This document shows positions 40,535 through 49,227 of a stretch of DNA of 64,000 nucleotides, piece after piece; position 1 is the first letter of the stretch, and every line of letters starts with the position of its first letter. A program made the position numbers and the translations under genes. This DNA comes from Nocardioides agariphilus (GTDB taxonomy: Bacteria; Actinomycetota; Actinomycetes; Propionibacteriales; Nocardioidaceae). The stretch is taken from contig NZ_JADKPO010000013.1 of NCBI RefSeq assembly GCF_015352445.1, forward strand, positions 62,001-126,000. Reading direction: 5' to 3'. Under the pieces are notes generated by a model. It was given only the letters and a program-made list of their open reading frames with translations, ran no database searches and was not told where the DNA came from.

Positions 40535-42354
40535 TGATGGCCCACGAGTCGTTCGAGGACTACCAGACCGCGGCCTACCTCAACGAGCACTTCGTCAGCG
40601 TCAAGGTCGACCGCGAGGAGCGGCCCGACGTCGACGCGATCTACATGCAGGCAACGACCGCGATGACCGGACACGGGGGCTGGCCGATGACGGTCGTGCT
40701 CGACCACGACGGCAACCCGTTCTTCGCGGGGACCTACTTCCCCGACCGGGCGCGCGGTGGCATGCCGGCGTTCGCGCAGGTGCTGGAGGCCGTTGTCACC
40801 GCGTGGGAGCAGCGACCGGACGACGTACGCCAGGTCGCCGAGGACCTGCGCGACCACCTGCGCGGAACCGTGGCCGCGACGTCCGCACCGATCGACGACG
40901 GCGTGCTGGCGGGTGCGGTGTCGCGGCTGGGGTCGGACTTCGACGCGTCGTACGCCGGCTTCGGAGGGGCACCGAAGTTCCCTCCGTCGATGGTGCTGGA
41001 GCAACTGCTGCGCCACGCCTGGCGGACCGGCTCGCAGGCGGCTGCGGCCATGGTCGAGGCGACGTGTGAGGCGATGGCGCGCGGCGGGCTCTACGACCAG
41101 CTCGGCGGCGGGTTCGCGCGCTACTCCGTCGACCGCGGGTGGGTGGTGCCGCACTTCGAGAAGATGCTGTACGACAACGCCTTGCTGCTCGGTGTCTACG
41201 CGCGGTGGGGTACTGCGCTGGGGCTGCGCGTGGCCTCCGAGACGGCCGACTTCCTGGTGCGTGAGCTGGGCACGGCACAGGGGGCGTTCGCCGCGGCGCT
41301 CGATGCCGACTCCGAGGGCGAGGAGGGTCGCTTCTATGTGTGGACGCCCGCGCAGCTCGCGGAGGTACTGGGCCAGGAGGATGGTGACTGGGCAGCGGCG
41401 CTGCTCTCGGTGACCGCGGCAGGCACCTTCGAGCACGGGTCCTCGACCCTCCGGCTGCACCACGACCCTGATGACCTCACCAGATGGAACGACGTACGCC
41501 GGCGCCTGATGGCGGCGCGCGACCTGCGCGTGCGGCCGGCCCGAGACGACAAGGTCGTGGCCGCCTGGAACGGGCTGGCCATCTCCTCGCTCGTCGATGC
41601 CGGACGGCTGCTGGGACGCGAGGACCTCGTCTCGGCGGCGCTGCGAGCCGGCGAGGTCCTGGCCCGGCTGCACCTGCGCGATGACGGATCGCTGTTGCGC
41701 GTCTCGCGCGATGGCGTCGCCGGTCGGCACCGAGGAGTGCTGGAGGACCACGGTTGCGTGGCCGGAGCCTTCCTTGCGCTCGCAGGCGCCACCGGCGAGC
41801 TGACCTGGCTCGACCGCGCGCGGAGCGTGCTGGACCATGCGCTCGAGAGGTTCCGTGCCGACGACGGCGGGTTCTTCGACACCGCATCCGATGCCGAGGT
41901 GCTCATCACCCGCCCGCGTGACCCGTCGGACAACGCCAGCCCCTCGGGTCTCTCAGCGATGGTGCACGCCCTGGTCGCTGCGGCATCGATGACCGGGGAG
42001 GGCCGCTACCTCCAGGCCGCCGAGGAGGCGCTGGGCACGGCCGCGTCGCTGGCGATGCAGGCGCCCAGGTTCGCAGGCTGGTCGCTCGCGGCCGCGGAGG
42101 CGCTGGCCGCCGGACCGCTGGAGGTCGCGATCGTCGGCGCTGCGGGCGCCGCGCGCGACGAGCTCGAACGCACAGCCCGCCGCGCACCCGGCGTCACCGT
42201 CGTGGTGGCCGAAGCAGGCGACACCGGCATCCCGCTCCTGCAGGCCCGCCTCCCCGTCGACGGCGCCCCCGCGGCGTACGTCTGCCGCCACATGGTCTGC
42301 GACCGCCCGGTCACCACCCCTGTCGAGCTGGGGGCACTGCTCGCCGCGCGGTAG
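40372..42354 (+). CDS. DUF255 thioredoxin-domain protein (YyaL/spermatogenesis-associated protein 20 family)
   Basis: A 660-residue cytosolic protein with an N-terminal thioredoxin-like DUF255 domain and a C-terminal alpha/alpha-toroid similar to GlcNAc-epimerases. The motif CHWCH has Cys50 and Cys53; [19 protein letters not shown] near 103 and [14 protein letters not shown] near 262 are strongly conserved in the family. The function is not established. ATG 40372 aligns with the start of the truncated copy at 30788. It is the intact copy at the island's right edge, with substitutions near the start (MFN rather than MAN). Confidence 0.93.
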   Translation: MFNRLASATSPYLLQHADNPVDWWEWGSEAFEEARGRGVPVLLSVGYSACHWCHVMAHESFEDYQTAAYLNEHFVSVKVDREERPDVDAIYMQATTAMTGHGGWPMTVVLDHDGNPFFAGTYFPDRARGGMPAFAQVLEAVVTAWEQRPDDVRQVAEDLRDHLRGTVAATSAPIDDGVLAGAVSRLGSDFDASYAGFGGAPKFPPSMVLEQLLRHAWRTGSQAAAAMVEATCEAMARGGLYDQLGGGFARYSVDRGWVVPHFEKMLYDNALLLGVYARWGTALGLRVASETADFLVRELGTAQGAFAAALDADSEGEEGRFYVWTPAQLAEVLGQEDGDWAAALLSVTAAGTFEHGSSTLRLHHDPDDLTRWNDVRRRLMAARDLRVRPARDDKVVAAWNGLAISSLVDAGRLLGREDLVSAALRAGEVLARLHLRDDGSLLRVSRDGVAGRHRGVLEDHGCVAGAFLALAGATGELTWLDRARSVLDHALERFRADDGGFFDTASDAEVLITRPRDPSDNASPSGLSAMVHALVAAASMTGEGRYLQAAEEALGTAASLAMQAPRFAGWSLAAAEALAAGPLEVAIVGAAGAARDELERTARRAPGVTVVVAEAGDTGIPLLQARLPVDGAPAAYVCRHMVCDRPVTTPVELGALLAAR

Positions 42355-42409
42355 TCCCGTGCTGTGGGGTCGTCGTCGCCCCCTTGAGGGATGGCCGAGG
42401 TCGGGCGCG

Positions 42410-43135
42410 TCACGGGGTGGTGTGAGAGACCACCCAGAACCTCTCGCTGCCACCGGCGACGTCCTTCTCCAACACGATGCCGCGGCCGCGCGCATAGAAC
42501 TTCTGGGAGATCACACCGGGTTCGAGACGGCTCCACTCGAAGGTCCGCACGATGCCGACGTACTTCCCGCCGGGCGTCTTCACAGATGGCAGCCGCTGCA
42601 CGACCCAGGCCTGGTCCTCGGCCTCGCCCTTGGCGTACTCCATGTACGCCGCCTGCGACGGCCGCGGGTCCGCGGGCATGATGATGCCGGCCACGGCGCC
42701 GTCGATCCCGGCCTCCCAGGATCCCTCGCGGTCCTCGAGTCGGCCCTGTTCGTCGTAGGTCGCGGTGTCCTCGCCGAAGTACCAGACGTTGCCGTCCTGG
42801 TCGGCGGCGTACCAGTCGTCGGTCTTCTCAGCGAGCGTGCCGTCGGGCCGGCGTACGACGTCGTGGACGACCGTCGTGGTGACGCCCGCGACGACCCGGG
42901 TGCGGGTCGTGACGACGACCTTCTCCTTGAAGTGCTCGCCCTCGTCGGTGCCGCGCAGCCGCGTGAGCAGACCCGGTGTCAGGGGGAAGTACGGGTTGTC
43001 CGTCGGGTGCTTGAACAGCTGCGGGTCCGGGTTGCCCGAGGGCGGGCCGGCCAGGGGCGCGGCGGCGCTGGTCGTGAGCAGGGTGCCGACGGCGGCGGCT
43101 GAGGCGGTCAGCACGGCGATGGTGCGAGTGGTCAT
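42410..43135 (-). CDS. Secreted protein of unknown function
   Basis: A 241-residue protein beginning with a signal peptide (MTTRTIAVLTASAAAVGTLL, likely cleaved after TTSAAA). The mature part starts near FKHPTDNPYFPLTPGLLTRL, a motif common to a group of uncharacterised actinobacterial exported proteins, then DEGEHFKEKVVVTTRTRVVAG and repeated aromatic/acidic segments (DDWYAADQDGNVWYFGED). It has no lipobox or second membrane segment, so it is probably released or wall-associated. The gene stands alone on the minus strand. Confidence 0.78.
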   Translation of the reverse strand: MTTRTIAVLTASAAAVGTLLTTSAAAPLAGPPSGNPDPQLFKHPTDNPYFPLTPGLLTRLRGTDEGEHFKEKVVVTTRTRVVAGVTTTVVHDVVRRPDGTLAEKTDDWYAADQDGNVWYFGEDTATYDEQGRLEDREGSWEAGIDGAVAGIIMPADPRPSQAAYMEYAKGEAEDQAWVVQRLPSVKTPGGKYVGIVRTFEWSRLEPGVISQKFYARGRGIVLEKDVAGGSERFWVVSHTTP

Positions 43136-43202
43136 GGCGCCAACAGTCCTCAGGTCCGCTGAAGCCAGCCTGAACGCCCGAACGCCACCCTGTCGACGTC
43201 TA

Positions 43203-43316
43203 GCGCCTGTCTCGAAACCCGGTGAGCGACTCAGTCACCTGGTTTCGAGACGGTTGCTGCGCAACCTCCTCAACCAACAACACCCCCCCGCTGGTTGAGG
43301 AAGGCGCGCGCTAGCC
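43203..43316. repeat. Cluster of three REP-like units forming long hairpins
   Basis: A right half-unit (43203-43220), a complete 36-bp unit in reverse orientation (43241-43276, identical to 20932-20967) and a left half-unit (from 43292, TGGTTGAGGAAGGCGCG). Together 43209-43225 and 43235-43251 pair over 17 bp with one mismatch. It lies between the secreted protein gene and the zinc-ribbon gene. Confidence 0.85.
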
Positions 43317-43324
43317 TTGCGGTG

Positions 43325-43483
43325 TCACCGGATCGCGAAGACGACCGCCAGTCCGATGACGACCATCGCGCCGACCACCATCAGGGTCCAGGACGTGAAC
43401 CGGTAGCGGCAGTAACGGCACGTGGTCGCGAAGGCCGAGACCATCTCGCCGCACTCGGGGCAGCGCTTGACGATGCGCGGCAC
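43325..43483 (-). CDS. Small zinc-ribbon membrane protein
   Basis: A 52-residue protein read from GTG 43483. It contains a zinc-ribbon CPEC-x12-CRYC pattern (residues about 8-26) followed by one membrane segment (TLMVVGAMVVIGLAVVFAI). Too short for most gene callers, but the cysteine spacing and the hydrophobic tail make it credible. It lies 10 bp downstream of the alpha/beta hydrolase gene on the same strand and ends at the REP cluster. Function unknown. Confidence 0.7.
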   Translation of the reverse strand: MPRIVKRCPECGEMVSAFATTCRYCRYRFTSWTLMVVGAMVVIGLAVVFAIR

Positions 43484-43493
43484 GGCCGGAGAC

Positions 43494-44285
43494 CTACTCC
43501 GAGACCCAGTCGAGCACCGCGGCGGCGAAGTCGTCGGGCCTCTCCATCGAGGGCAGGTGGGCGACGTCGCCCCACACGATCGCGCGCGCTCCGCGCACGT
43601 TGGCGAGCACGTGGTCGGCCGCCAGCCGGATGCTGTCGATGTCGAGATCGCCCACGACCACCAACGTGGGCGCGCTGATCTCGTCGAGGCGCTCATGAGC
43701 CTCGGGGTCGAGCTCGTCGTCGGCCTCCCACACCTCGTCTGGCCAGTCGAGGGTGAGGTCGAAGTTGCGGCGCTGCATGGTGCGTACGGCGTCGCGCACC
43801 GCGGCCGGCACGACATCGGGTCCGCGATGGGGTCCGTCGACCCAGGCCGCGACGTTGGCCTCCACGGCGGCGTCGATGTCGCCGGCCTCCATGGCCGCCC
43901 CCTCGAGCTCCCAGGCGGCAGCCAGCTCGTCGGTCCTCTCAGTGAGCAGTGCTCCTCCGGGGGCCGCGAGCAGCAGTGAGGCGACGAGCTCCGGCCTCTC
44001 CAGGGCGAGCTCGGCGGCCACGCCCGCGCCGAACGAGCAGCCGACCAGGTGCGCCCGCCGCAGTCCGAGGTGGTCGACCACCTCGAGTACGTCGGCCCGC
44101 CCCGACCAGGGCCCGTCGGGTCGCGCCGTCGACTCGCCGTACCCGCGCAGGTCGACGCGGATGACGTCGTGGCCGGCCGTCAACGCCGGCCAGATCGGGT
44201 CCCACATCCGGCGGTCGCAGATGCCGGCGTGGAGCAGGAGGATCGGGGTCGCGCCGGTCGGCCCGGAGCGTTCATGAGCGAGCAT
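43494..44285 (-). CDS. Alpha/beta hydrolase
   Basis: A 263-residue cytosolic alpha/beta-hydrolase. The nucleophile elbow is VGCSFGAG near residue 83, the oxyanion region is LLLHAGICDRRMW near 17, DLRGYGES is near 46, and the catalytic acid and histidine fit VVGDLDIDSIR and DVAHLPSMERPD near the C-terminus. The pattern resembles 3-oxoadipate enol-lactonase-like and esterase hydrolases, but the substrate is unknown. Start 44285. It is probably co-transcribed with the small zinc-ribbon gene. Confidence 0.87.
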   Translation of the reverse strand: MLAHERSGPTGATPILLLHAGICDRRMWDPIWPALTAGHDVIRVDLRGYGESTARPDGPWSGRADVLEVVDHLGLRRAHLVGCSFGAGVAAELALERPELVASLLLAAPGGALLTERTDELAAAWELEGAAMEAGDIDAAVEANVAAWVDGPHRGPDVVPAAVRDAVRTMQRRNFDLTLDWPDEVWEADDELDPEAHERLDEISAPTLVVVGDLDIDSIRLAADHVLANVRGARAIVWGDVAHLPSMERPDDFAAAVLDWVSE

Positions 44286-44359
44286 TGCTGCCAGCCAACC
44301 GCCCGCCGGCCCTCGAGGGCAATGCGTTTACGCCAGGCACGCGGAGTTGCCCGAGCTGG

Positions 44360-44719
44360 TCAGAGCCCGAGCTGCGTCAGGAGGCGGGAGGCGAAGGCGT
44401 CGCGGGGGAGGTCGCTGGTCAACAGACCGAGGCCGGTGTGGAAGGCGACCGCGACCAGGCTCACCGCGGCGATGCCGACAGCGATGCGCTGCCAGGCCCG
44501 AGGGCCGCGGTCGCGGGTGGTGATGACGCGGCCGTGGGCGCGTTCGAGCCAGCGCACGAAGACGGTGGAGACCAGCGTGCTCACGATGCTGGCCACCACG
44601 GCACCGATGACGGTGCCGACCAGGCCGAGCCTGGTGCTGAGCACGGTCGCGGTCGCGGCTGCGACGGCTCCGGCGATGACGGCGGGATAGGTCAGGGAAG
44701 GGCGGTTCTCATCAGACAT
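44360..44719 (-). CDS. Small membrane protein of unknown function
   Basis: A 119-residue protein from ATG 44719 (MSDENRPSLTYPAV). Three hydrophobic segments are visible: AVIAGAVAAATATVL, GTVIGAVVASIVSTLVSTVF and the IAVGIAAVSLVAVAFHTGL stretch, with basic residues between. A longer frame from further upstream lacks good starts and overlaps the hemolysin III gene. No family recognised. Confidence 0.65.
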   Translation of the reverse strand: MSDENRPSLTYPAVIAGAVAAATATVLSTRLGLVGTVIGAVVASIVSTLVSTVFVRWLERAHGRVITTRDRGPRAWQRIAVGIAAVSLVAVAFHTGLGLLTSDLPRDAFASRLLTQLGL

Positions 44720-44787
44720 GTCGTAGAGGGGACGAACCAGCGTCTGGTCGGGTTGCCATCCGGCGACGTGACGCCGGACACGCTGGC

Positions 44788-45522
44788 TCAGCGGAGGGCG
44801 TAGGTCGCCATCGAGACGCCGACGTAGTGCGTCACGAACGCCAGGATCGTGAAGGTGTGGAACACCTCGTGGAACCCGAACCACTGCGGCCACGGGTTGG
44901 GCCGCTTGAAGCCGTAGACGACGCCGCCCATCGTGTAGAGAGCCCCGCCGGCGATCACCAGCACGAGCACGGCGGTGCCGATGCCGACGCCCAGCCGGTC
45001 ACGCGATCCCTCGGCGAACCCGGGAATGAAGAACACCGCCGCCCAGCCCATGGCGATGTAGATCGGTAGGTAGAGCCACCGCGGCGAGTCGACCCAGAAC
45101 ACCTTGAACAGCACGCCCATCGCGGCCACCGACCAGATCGAGACCAGCAGGATGGTGCGTTGTGCTCCCTCGAGGAGGAGCAGACTGAACGGCGTGTAGG
45201 TGCCGGCGATGAGCAAGAAGATGTTGGCGTGGTCGAAGCGCTTCAGGTAGGCGTGTGCGCGCGGAGACCAGCGTCCGCGGTGGTAGATCGCCGAGACGGT
45301 GAAGACCAGCAGCGCGGACACTACGTAGATCGAGGAGCCGATGCGCGTCGATGCGGTCGGCGAGAGGGCGATGAGCACGATGCCCGCAGCCAGCGTGAGC
45401 GGTGCGGAGCCGAGGTGGAGCCAGCCGCGCAGCCGGGGCTTGATCTCCGCAACCGTCTCGCCGACCACCTGTCCCACGGACTGGGCGATCGACTCGCGCG
45501 CAGAGCGAGCGGCATCGTTCAT
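44788..45522 (-). CDS. Hemolysin III/PAQR-family membrane protein
   Basis: A 244-residue integral membrane protein with seven predicted helices. Family marks are SAIYHRGRWSP near residue 79, FDHANIFLLIAGTYTPF near 96, and the C-terminal FGFHEVFHTFTILAF, whose histidines, with the early ones, form the PAQR metal site. Bacterial members are proposed lipid-modifying or membrane-homeostasis proteins; the hemolysin name is historical. Start ATG 45522 follows TAACTT by seven bases. It is divergent from the prenyltransferase gene with 24 bp between starts. Confidence 0.9.
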   Translation of the reverse strand: MNDAARSARESIAQSVGQVVGETVAEIKPRLRGWLHLGSAPLTLAAGIVLIALSPTASTRIGSSIYVVSALLVFTVSAIYHRGRWSPRAHAYLKRFDHANIFLLIAGTYTPFSLLLLEGAQRTILLVSIWSVAAMGVLFKVFWVDSPRWLYLPIYIAMGWAAVFFIPGFAEGSRDRLGVGIGTAVLVLVIAGGALYTMGGVVYGFKRPNPWPQWFGFHEVFHTFTILAFVTHYVGVSMATYALR

Positions 45523-45529
45523 CTCGTTG

Positions 45530-45535
45530 AAGTTA
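45530..45535 (-). promoter_or_regulatory. Leaderless -10 hexamer for the hemolysin III gene
   Basis: Minus-strand TAACTT ends seven bases before ATG 45522. Confidence 0.5.
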
Positions 45536-45539
45536 GCAT
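45534..45539 (+). promoter_or_regulatory. Leaderless -10 hexamer for the prenyltransferase gene
   Basis: TAGCAT lies seven bases before GTG 45547. It shares two bases with the opposite-strand hexamer, so the two promoters cannot be occupied at once. Confidence 0.5.
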
Positions 45540-45546
45540 CGGCACC

Positions 45547-46323
45547 GTGGGTGAGTGGAAGGAACACATCAGACGCCTCCTGTACCCCGCATACGAGGCA
45601 CGCATGCTTCGCACCCTGCAGAAGGACCGGCTTCCCCAGCACATCGGCGTGATGCTCGACGGAAACCGGCGCTGGGCCAAGTCGGTCGGCGGTGACTCCG
45701 CTCACGGCTACCGCGCCGGCGCCGCCAACATCGAGCCCTTGCTGGAGTGGTGCGAGGAGGTCGGCGTCGAGGTGGTCACGTTGTGGCTGCTGTCGACCGA
45801 CAACCTCAACCGGCCACCTGACCAGCTCGTCGGCCTGCTCGGCATCATCGAGGGAGCCGTCAGCTCGCTGGCCGACCAGGGCCGCTGGCGGGTGCATCCG
45901 GTCGGGGCGCTCGACGTGCTCCCGACGGCCACCGCCCAGGTGCTCAAGGATGCCGAGGACCGCACCAGCGACGTCGACGGCATGATCGTCAACGTCGCCG
46001 TCGGCTACGGCGGTCGTCGCGAGATCGCCGACGCGGTGCGGTCCCTGCTCCACGAGCACGCCGAGCGCGGGACCAGCCTCGAGGAGCTGGCCGAGGTCAT
46101 CGACGTCGAGCACATCGCCGAGCACCTCTACACCAAGGGTCAGCCCGACCCGGACCTGGTCATCCGCACGTCCGGAGAGCAGCGCCTGGGTGGCTTCTTG
46201 CTGTGGCAGTCGGCGCAGAGCGAGTTCTACTTCTGCGAGGCCTACTGGCCCGACTTCCGGCGCGTCGACTTCCTGCGTGCCATCCGCGCCTACACCATGC
46301 GCGAGCGCCGCTACGGCAGTTGA
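45547..46323 (+). CDS. Isoprenyl transferase (cis-prenyltransferase)
   Basis: A 258-residue enzyme of the UppS family. The catalytic aspartate is Asp38 in IGVMLDGNRRWA; WLLSTDNLNRPPDQL near 80 and IRTSGEQRLGGFLLWQSAQSE near the C-terminus follow. It adds isopentenyl units in cis to an allylic diphosphate; in actinobacteria one paralogue makes Z,E-farnesyl diphosphate and another decaprenyl diphosphate for the cell-wall carrier lipid. The short, basic N-terminus resembles the Z-farnesyl diphosphate type, but chain length cannot be read. Start GTG 45547. Confidence 0.93.
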   Translation: MGEWKEHIRRLLYPAYEARMLRTLQKDRLPQHIGVMLDGNRRWAKSVGGDSAHGYRAGAANIEPLLEWCEEVGVEVVTLWLLSTDNLNRPPDQLVGLLGIIEGAVSSLADQGRWRVHPVGALDVLPTATAQVLKDAEDRTSDVDGMIVNVAVGYGGRREIADAVRSLLHEHAERGTSLEELAEVIDVEHIAEHLYTKGQPDPDLVIRTSGEQRLGGFLLWQSAQSEFYFCEAYWPDFRRVDFLRAIRAYTMRERRYGS

Positions 46324-46697
46324 GTCGAGTGCTGCAGCCGACCCACTCGATGCCGTCGCGAGCCGACGTGCGGGTCGCGGTCCAGGTATAGCCCAGCTCG
46401 GGCGTCTCCACGCTGGTAGTGGACACCGGACGCGAAGTGTTCACCGCGGATTCGGGCGTGTTGCCGCGAAGGGCAGGAAAGGCGTCGTACTTTCGAGACA
46501 TCGGTGGGTGGGGAAGCCCGCCGAACCTGGGAGGCAAGTTCGTGACCTATCGCGACCGTGCGGGGGAATCGGCCCATCGGGCGCTCCCTGTGCGCGGGAG
46601 CCGGCACTCCGGCTCACCCCCACCTTCCCGGTCCGACCGCGTGATCTGACGACAGGACCGGGGCAGGGGTGCCCGCGCCGGTCAAGAGAGGTGCCCA
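46324..46697 (+). promoter_or_regulatory. Long intergenic leader upstream of the PhoH gene with two hairpins
   Basis: These 374 bp hold no credible gene. Two strong structures lie near the 3' end: GAGCCGG-CACT-CCGGCTC (46598-46615) and CCCGGTCC...GGACCGGG (46627-46662). The position, directly before the PIN-PhoH start, suggests a structured 5' leader, but I could not match it to a known riboswitch. Confidence 0.35.
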
Positions 46698-48116
46698 GTG
46701 GTTCGACCAGCGGCCCCATCAGTGGCCCCAACGGTGGCTCGGTCTCAGGCTCAGACCCGCGCGAATTCCTCGAAGGCCCGGACGTCCTCGATGGCGGCGA
46801 CGAACCGGACGTTCGTTCTCGACACCAGCGTGCTCCTCGCCGATCCCGGCGCTCTCAAGCGGTTCGCCGAGCACGAGGTCGTGCTCCCGGTCGTGGTCAT
46901 CACCGAGCTCGAGGGCAAGCGGCATCATCCTGAGCTGGGCTTCTTCGCCCGCACCGCGTTGCGGATGCTCGACGAGCTGCGGATCACCCATGGCCGCCTC
47001 GACGAACCCGTGCCGGTCAACTCGATCGGCGGCAGCAGCGGCACCCTCAGCGGCACTCTCAGGGTCGAGCTCAACCACACCGACCCGGCCGCGCTGCCGT
47101 CGGGCTTCCGGCTGGGCGACAACGACACGCGGATCCTCGCCGTCGCGCGCAACCTCTCCGACGAGGGACACGCGGTCACGCTGGTCTCCAAGGACCTGCC
47201 CCTCCGGATCAAGGCCTCGGCTGTCGGCCTCGACGCCGAGGACTACCGCGGCGACACCATCAGCGACTCCGACCCGGGCTACTCCGGCCTGGCGGAGCTC
47301 GACGTCACTGCGGCGGACCTCGACGAGCTGTACGACGACGGGTCCATCGACCTGCCCGCCGCACGCGACCTGCCGTGCCACTGCGGCCTGGTGCTGCTCT
47401 CCGACCGCGGCACGGCCCTGGGTCGCGTGGGACCCGACAAGCAGGTCCGCCTGGTGCGCGGCGACCGCGAGGCCTTCGGGATCCACGGGCGCTCGGCCGA
47501 GCAGCGCGTGGCGCTGGAGATGCTGCTCGATCCCGAGGTCGGCATCGTCTCGCTCGGTGGGCGCGCGGGCACCGGCAAGTCCGCCCTGGCGCTGTGCGCC
47601 GGGCTGGAGGCGGTGCTGGAGCGCCGTCACCACAAGAAGGTCGTGGTCTTCCGACCGCTGTTCGCGGTCGGCGGCCAAGAGCTCGGGTACCTCCCGGGCT
47701 CGGAGAGCGAGAAGATGTCGCCCTGGGCCCAGGCGGTCTTCGACACCTTGGGCGCGATCACCTCGCGCGAGGTCATCGACGAGGTGCTCGACCGCGGCAT
47801 GCTCGAGGTGCTCCCCCTGACCCACATCCGCGGCCGTTCGCTGCACGACGCCTTCGTGATCGTCGACGAGGCGCAGTCGCTGGAGCGCAACGTGCTGCTG
47901 ACGGTGCTCTCCCGGATCGGTGCCGGCTCGAAGGTCGTGCTCACCCACGACGTCGCCCAGCGCGACAACCTCCGCGTCGGACGGCACGACGGCATCGTCG
48001 CGGTGGTGGAGAAGCTCAAGGGCCACCCGCTGTTCGCCCACGTCACCTTGACCCGGTCAGAGCGTTCGCCGATCGCCGCCCTGGTCACCGAGATGCTGGA
48101 GAACGTGACGCTCTAG
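46698..48116 (+). CDS. PIN-domain/PhoH-like ATPase (PhoH2-type)
   Basis: A 472-residue protein from GTG 46698, which has GAGAGG upstream; ATG 46791 ([13 protein letters not shown]) is an alternative giving 441 aa. The N-terminal PIN nuclease domain shows [27 protein letters not shown] and [11 protein letters not shown]. The C-terminal PhoH ATPase has P-loop GRAGTGKS near residue 289 and [13 protein letters not shown]. PhoH2 proteins are cytosolic RNA helicase/RNase hybrids tied to toxin-antitoxin-like ancestry and stress. The 31 residues between the two starts are low complexity. Confidence 0.9.
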   Translation: MVRPAAPSVAPTVARSQAQTRANSSKARTSSMAATNRTFVLDTSVLLADPGALKRFAEHEVVLPVVVITELEGKRHHPELGFFARTALRMLDELRITHGRLDEPVPVNSIGGSSGTLSGTLRVELNHTDPAALPSGFRLGDNDTRILAVARNLSDEGHAVTLVSKDLPLRIKASAVGLDAEDYRGDTISDSDPGYSGLAELDVTAADLDELYDDGSIDLPAARDLPCHCGLVLLSDRGTALGRVGPDKQVRLVRGDREAFGIHGRSAEQRVALEMLLDPEVGIVSLGGRAGTGKSALALCAGLEAVLERRHHKKVVVFRPLFAVGGQELGYLPGSESEKMSPWAQAVFDTLGAITSREVIDEVLDRGMLEVLPLTHIRGRSLHDAFVIVDEAQSLERNVLLTVLSRIGAGSKVVLTHDVAQRDNLRVGRHDGIVAVVEKLKGHPLFAHVTLTRSERSPIAALVTEMLENVTL

Positions 48117-48364
48117 GACAACTACCGGGGCTGCAGAGACCCCTGTGACGAATGTGGCGAATTGTTACGTTCCTCCTGGGGGTTTCTGGACCGATATTTT
48201 GCCCAGGCACCGCCCGACGCGGCAGGGTGACGTTCATCGTTTCGTGACCTGGCGGCTCGGTGCCCCGGATCGGAACACCCCTGCTCCATGTTCCAGCTCC
48301 ATGTATCGGCTTGATCGATTCAGCAGCACCCCCTGTCCTGACGTCGACCCAGAACCTTTCCCCT

Positions 48365-49081
48365 GTGAGCTCATCGCATCGCGCCTCCCGCGCCCAGGCA
48401 CGTGACCTGCGCGGCGAGCAGACGGCTGCCCGCAAGCCGGGTGGCGCGCACAGCCGCAAGCACGCGGCGGCGCGCTCGACGGCAGGTCGCACGGCAGTGC
48501 GCACGGCAACGGTGACAAGTGGCCTGGCCTCGGTTGCGACGGCGGTGGCCGTCGGTGGCGGGATGCTCTCGGCCGGCACCCCGGTCATGGACGCCGCAGG
48601 CGAGCTGGCCGCAGCCGCCGCCGGTCCGTCGATCCCCACGCTGTCGGCCGACGACCTGGCCGCTCGAGCCAGGGTCCCGGTCTCACGCACCGACCGCCGC
48701 GACAACGTCGACGCCGACAAGGCCCAGGCCCTCGCTCAGACGGCGAGCCAGGCGGTCACCGGCAAGGAGAGCCTCTCCCAGGAAGACCCCCGCACCATCG
48801 CTCGGGCCCTGCTGGCGGAGTTCGGCTTCTCGGCCGACCAGTTCGGCTGCCTCGACTCCCTGTGGACGAGCGAGAGCGGCTGGCGGGTCACCGCAGACAA
48901 CCCGCACTCCTCGGCGTACGGCATCCCGCAGGCACTGCCCGGCTCGAAGATGGCCTCGTTCGGCGCCGACTGGGCGACCAACCCGGTGACCCAGATCCGC
49001 TGGGGTCTCGACTACATCAACGACCGCTACGGGAGCCCGTGCTCGGCATGGAGCTTCAAGCGCGGTCGTGGCTGGTACTGA
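48365..49081 (+). CDS. Secreted transglycosylase-like protein
   Basis: A 238-residue protein. GTG 48365 was selected because it precedes a basic, alanine-rich head (SSSHRASRAQARDLRG) and the membrane/signal segment (SGLASVATAVAVGGGMLSAG, about 58-77). The C-terminal 90 residues match the lytic transglycosylase-like domain of actinobacterial exported proteins: SLWTSESGW contains the probable catalytic glutamate, then SSAYGIPQALPGSKMA and IRWGLDYINDRYGSPCSAW. It would act on peptidoglycan outside the membrane. The 248 bp upstream hold no gene and no clear terminator. Confidence 0.82.
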   Translation: MSSSHRASRAQARDLRGEQTAARKPGGAHSRKHAAARSTAGRTAVRTATVTSGLASVATAVAVGGGMLSAGTPVMDAAGELAAAAAGPSIPTLSADDLAARARVPVSRTDRRDNVDADKAQALAQTASQAVTGKESLSQEDPRTIARALLAEFGFSADQFGCLDSLWTSESGWRVTADNPHSSAYGIPQALPGSKMASFGADWATNPVTQIRWGLDYINDRYGSPCSAWSFKRGRGWY

Positions 49082-49227
49082 CATTTGTACGGGCTTGTCG
49101 TGCGTGGTACTGACCACTAGACAGGAATCGGCGGTTTAACCTTCCTGGGCCTTGACCGTCCACCACTCTGGCCGGACTGGCCACGGGGGCTTTCCTCTGT
49201 GGCACACCACGGGGAGGAAGCAACAAA

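Noticed and set aside
43494-44285. An amidase or catalytic-cysteine hydrolase, because of the Cys in the VGCSFGAG elbow
   Set aside because: The G-x-S-x-G serine is intact in that motif, so the cysteine is just the residue before the nucleophile.
46324-46697. A cyclic di-AMP (ydaO) or cobalamin riboswitch
   Set aside because: The conserved 3' core of ydaO and the B12-box of cobalamin riboswitches are absent; only generic hairpins are seen.
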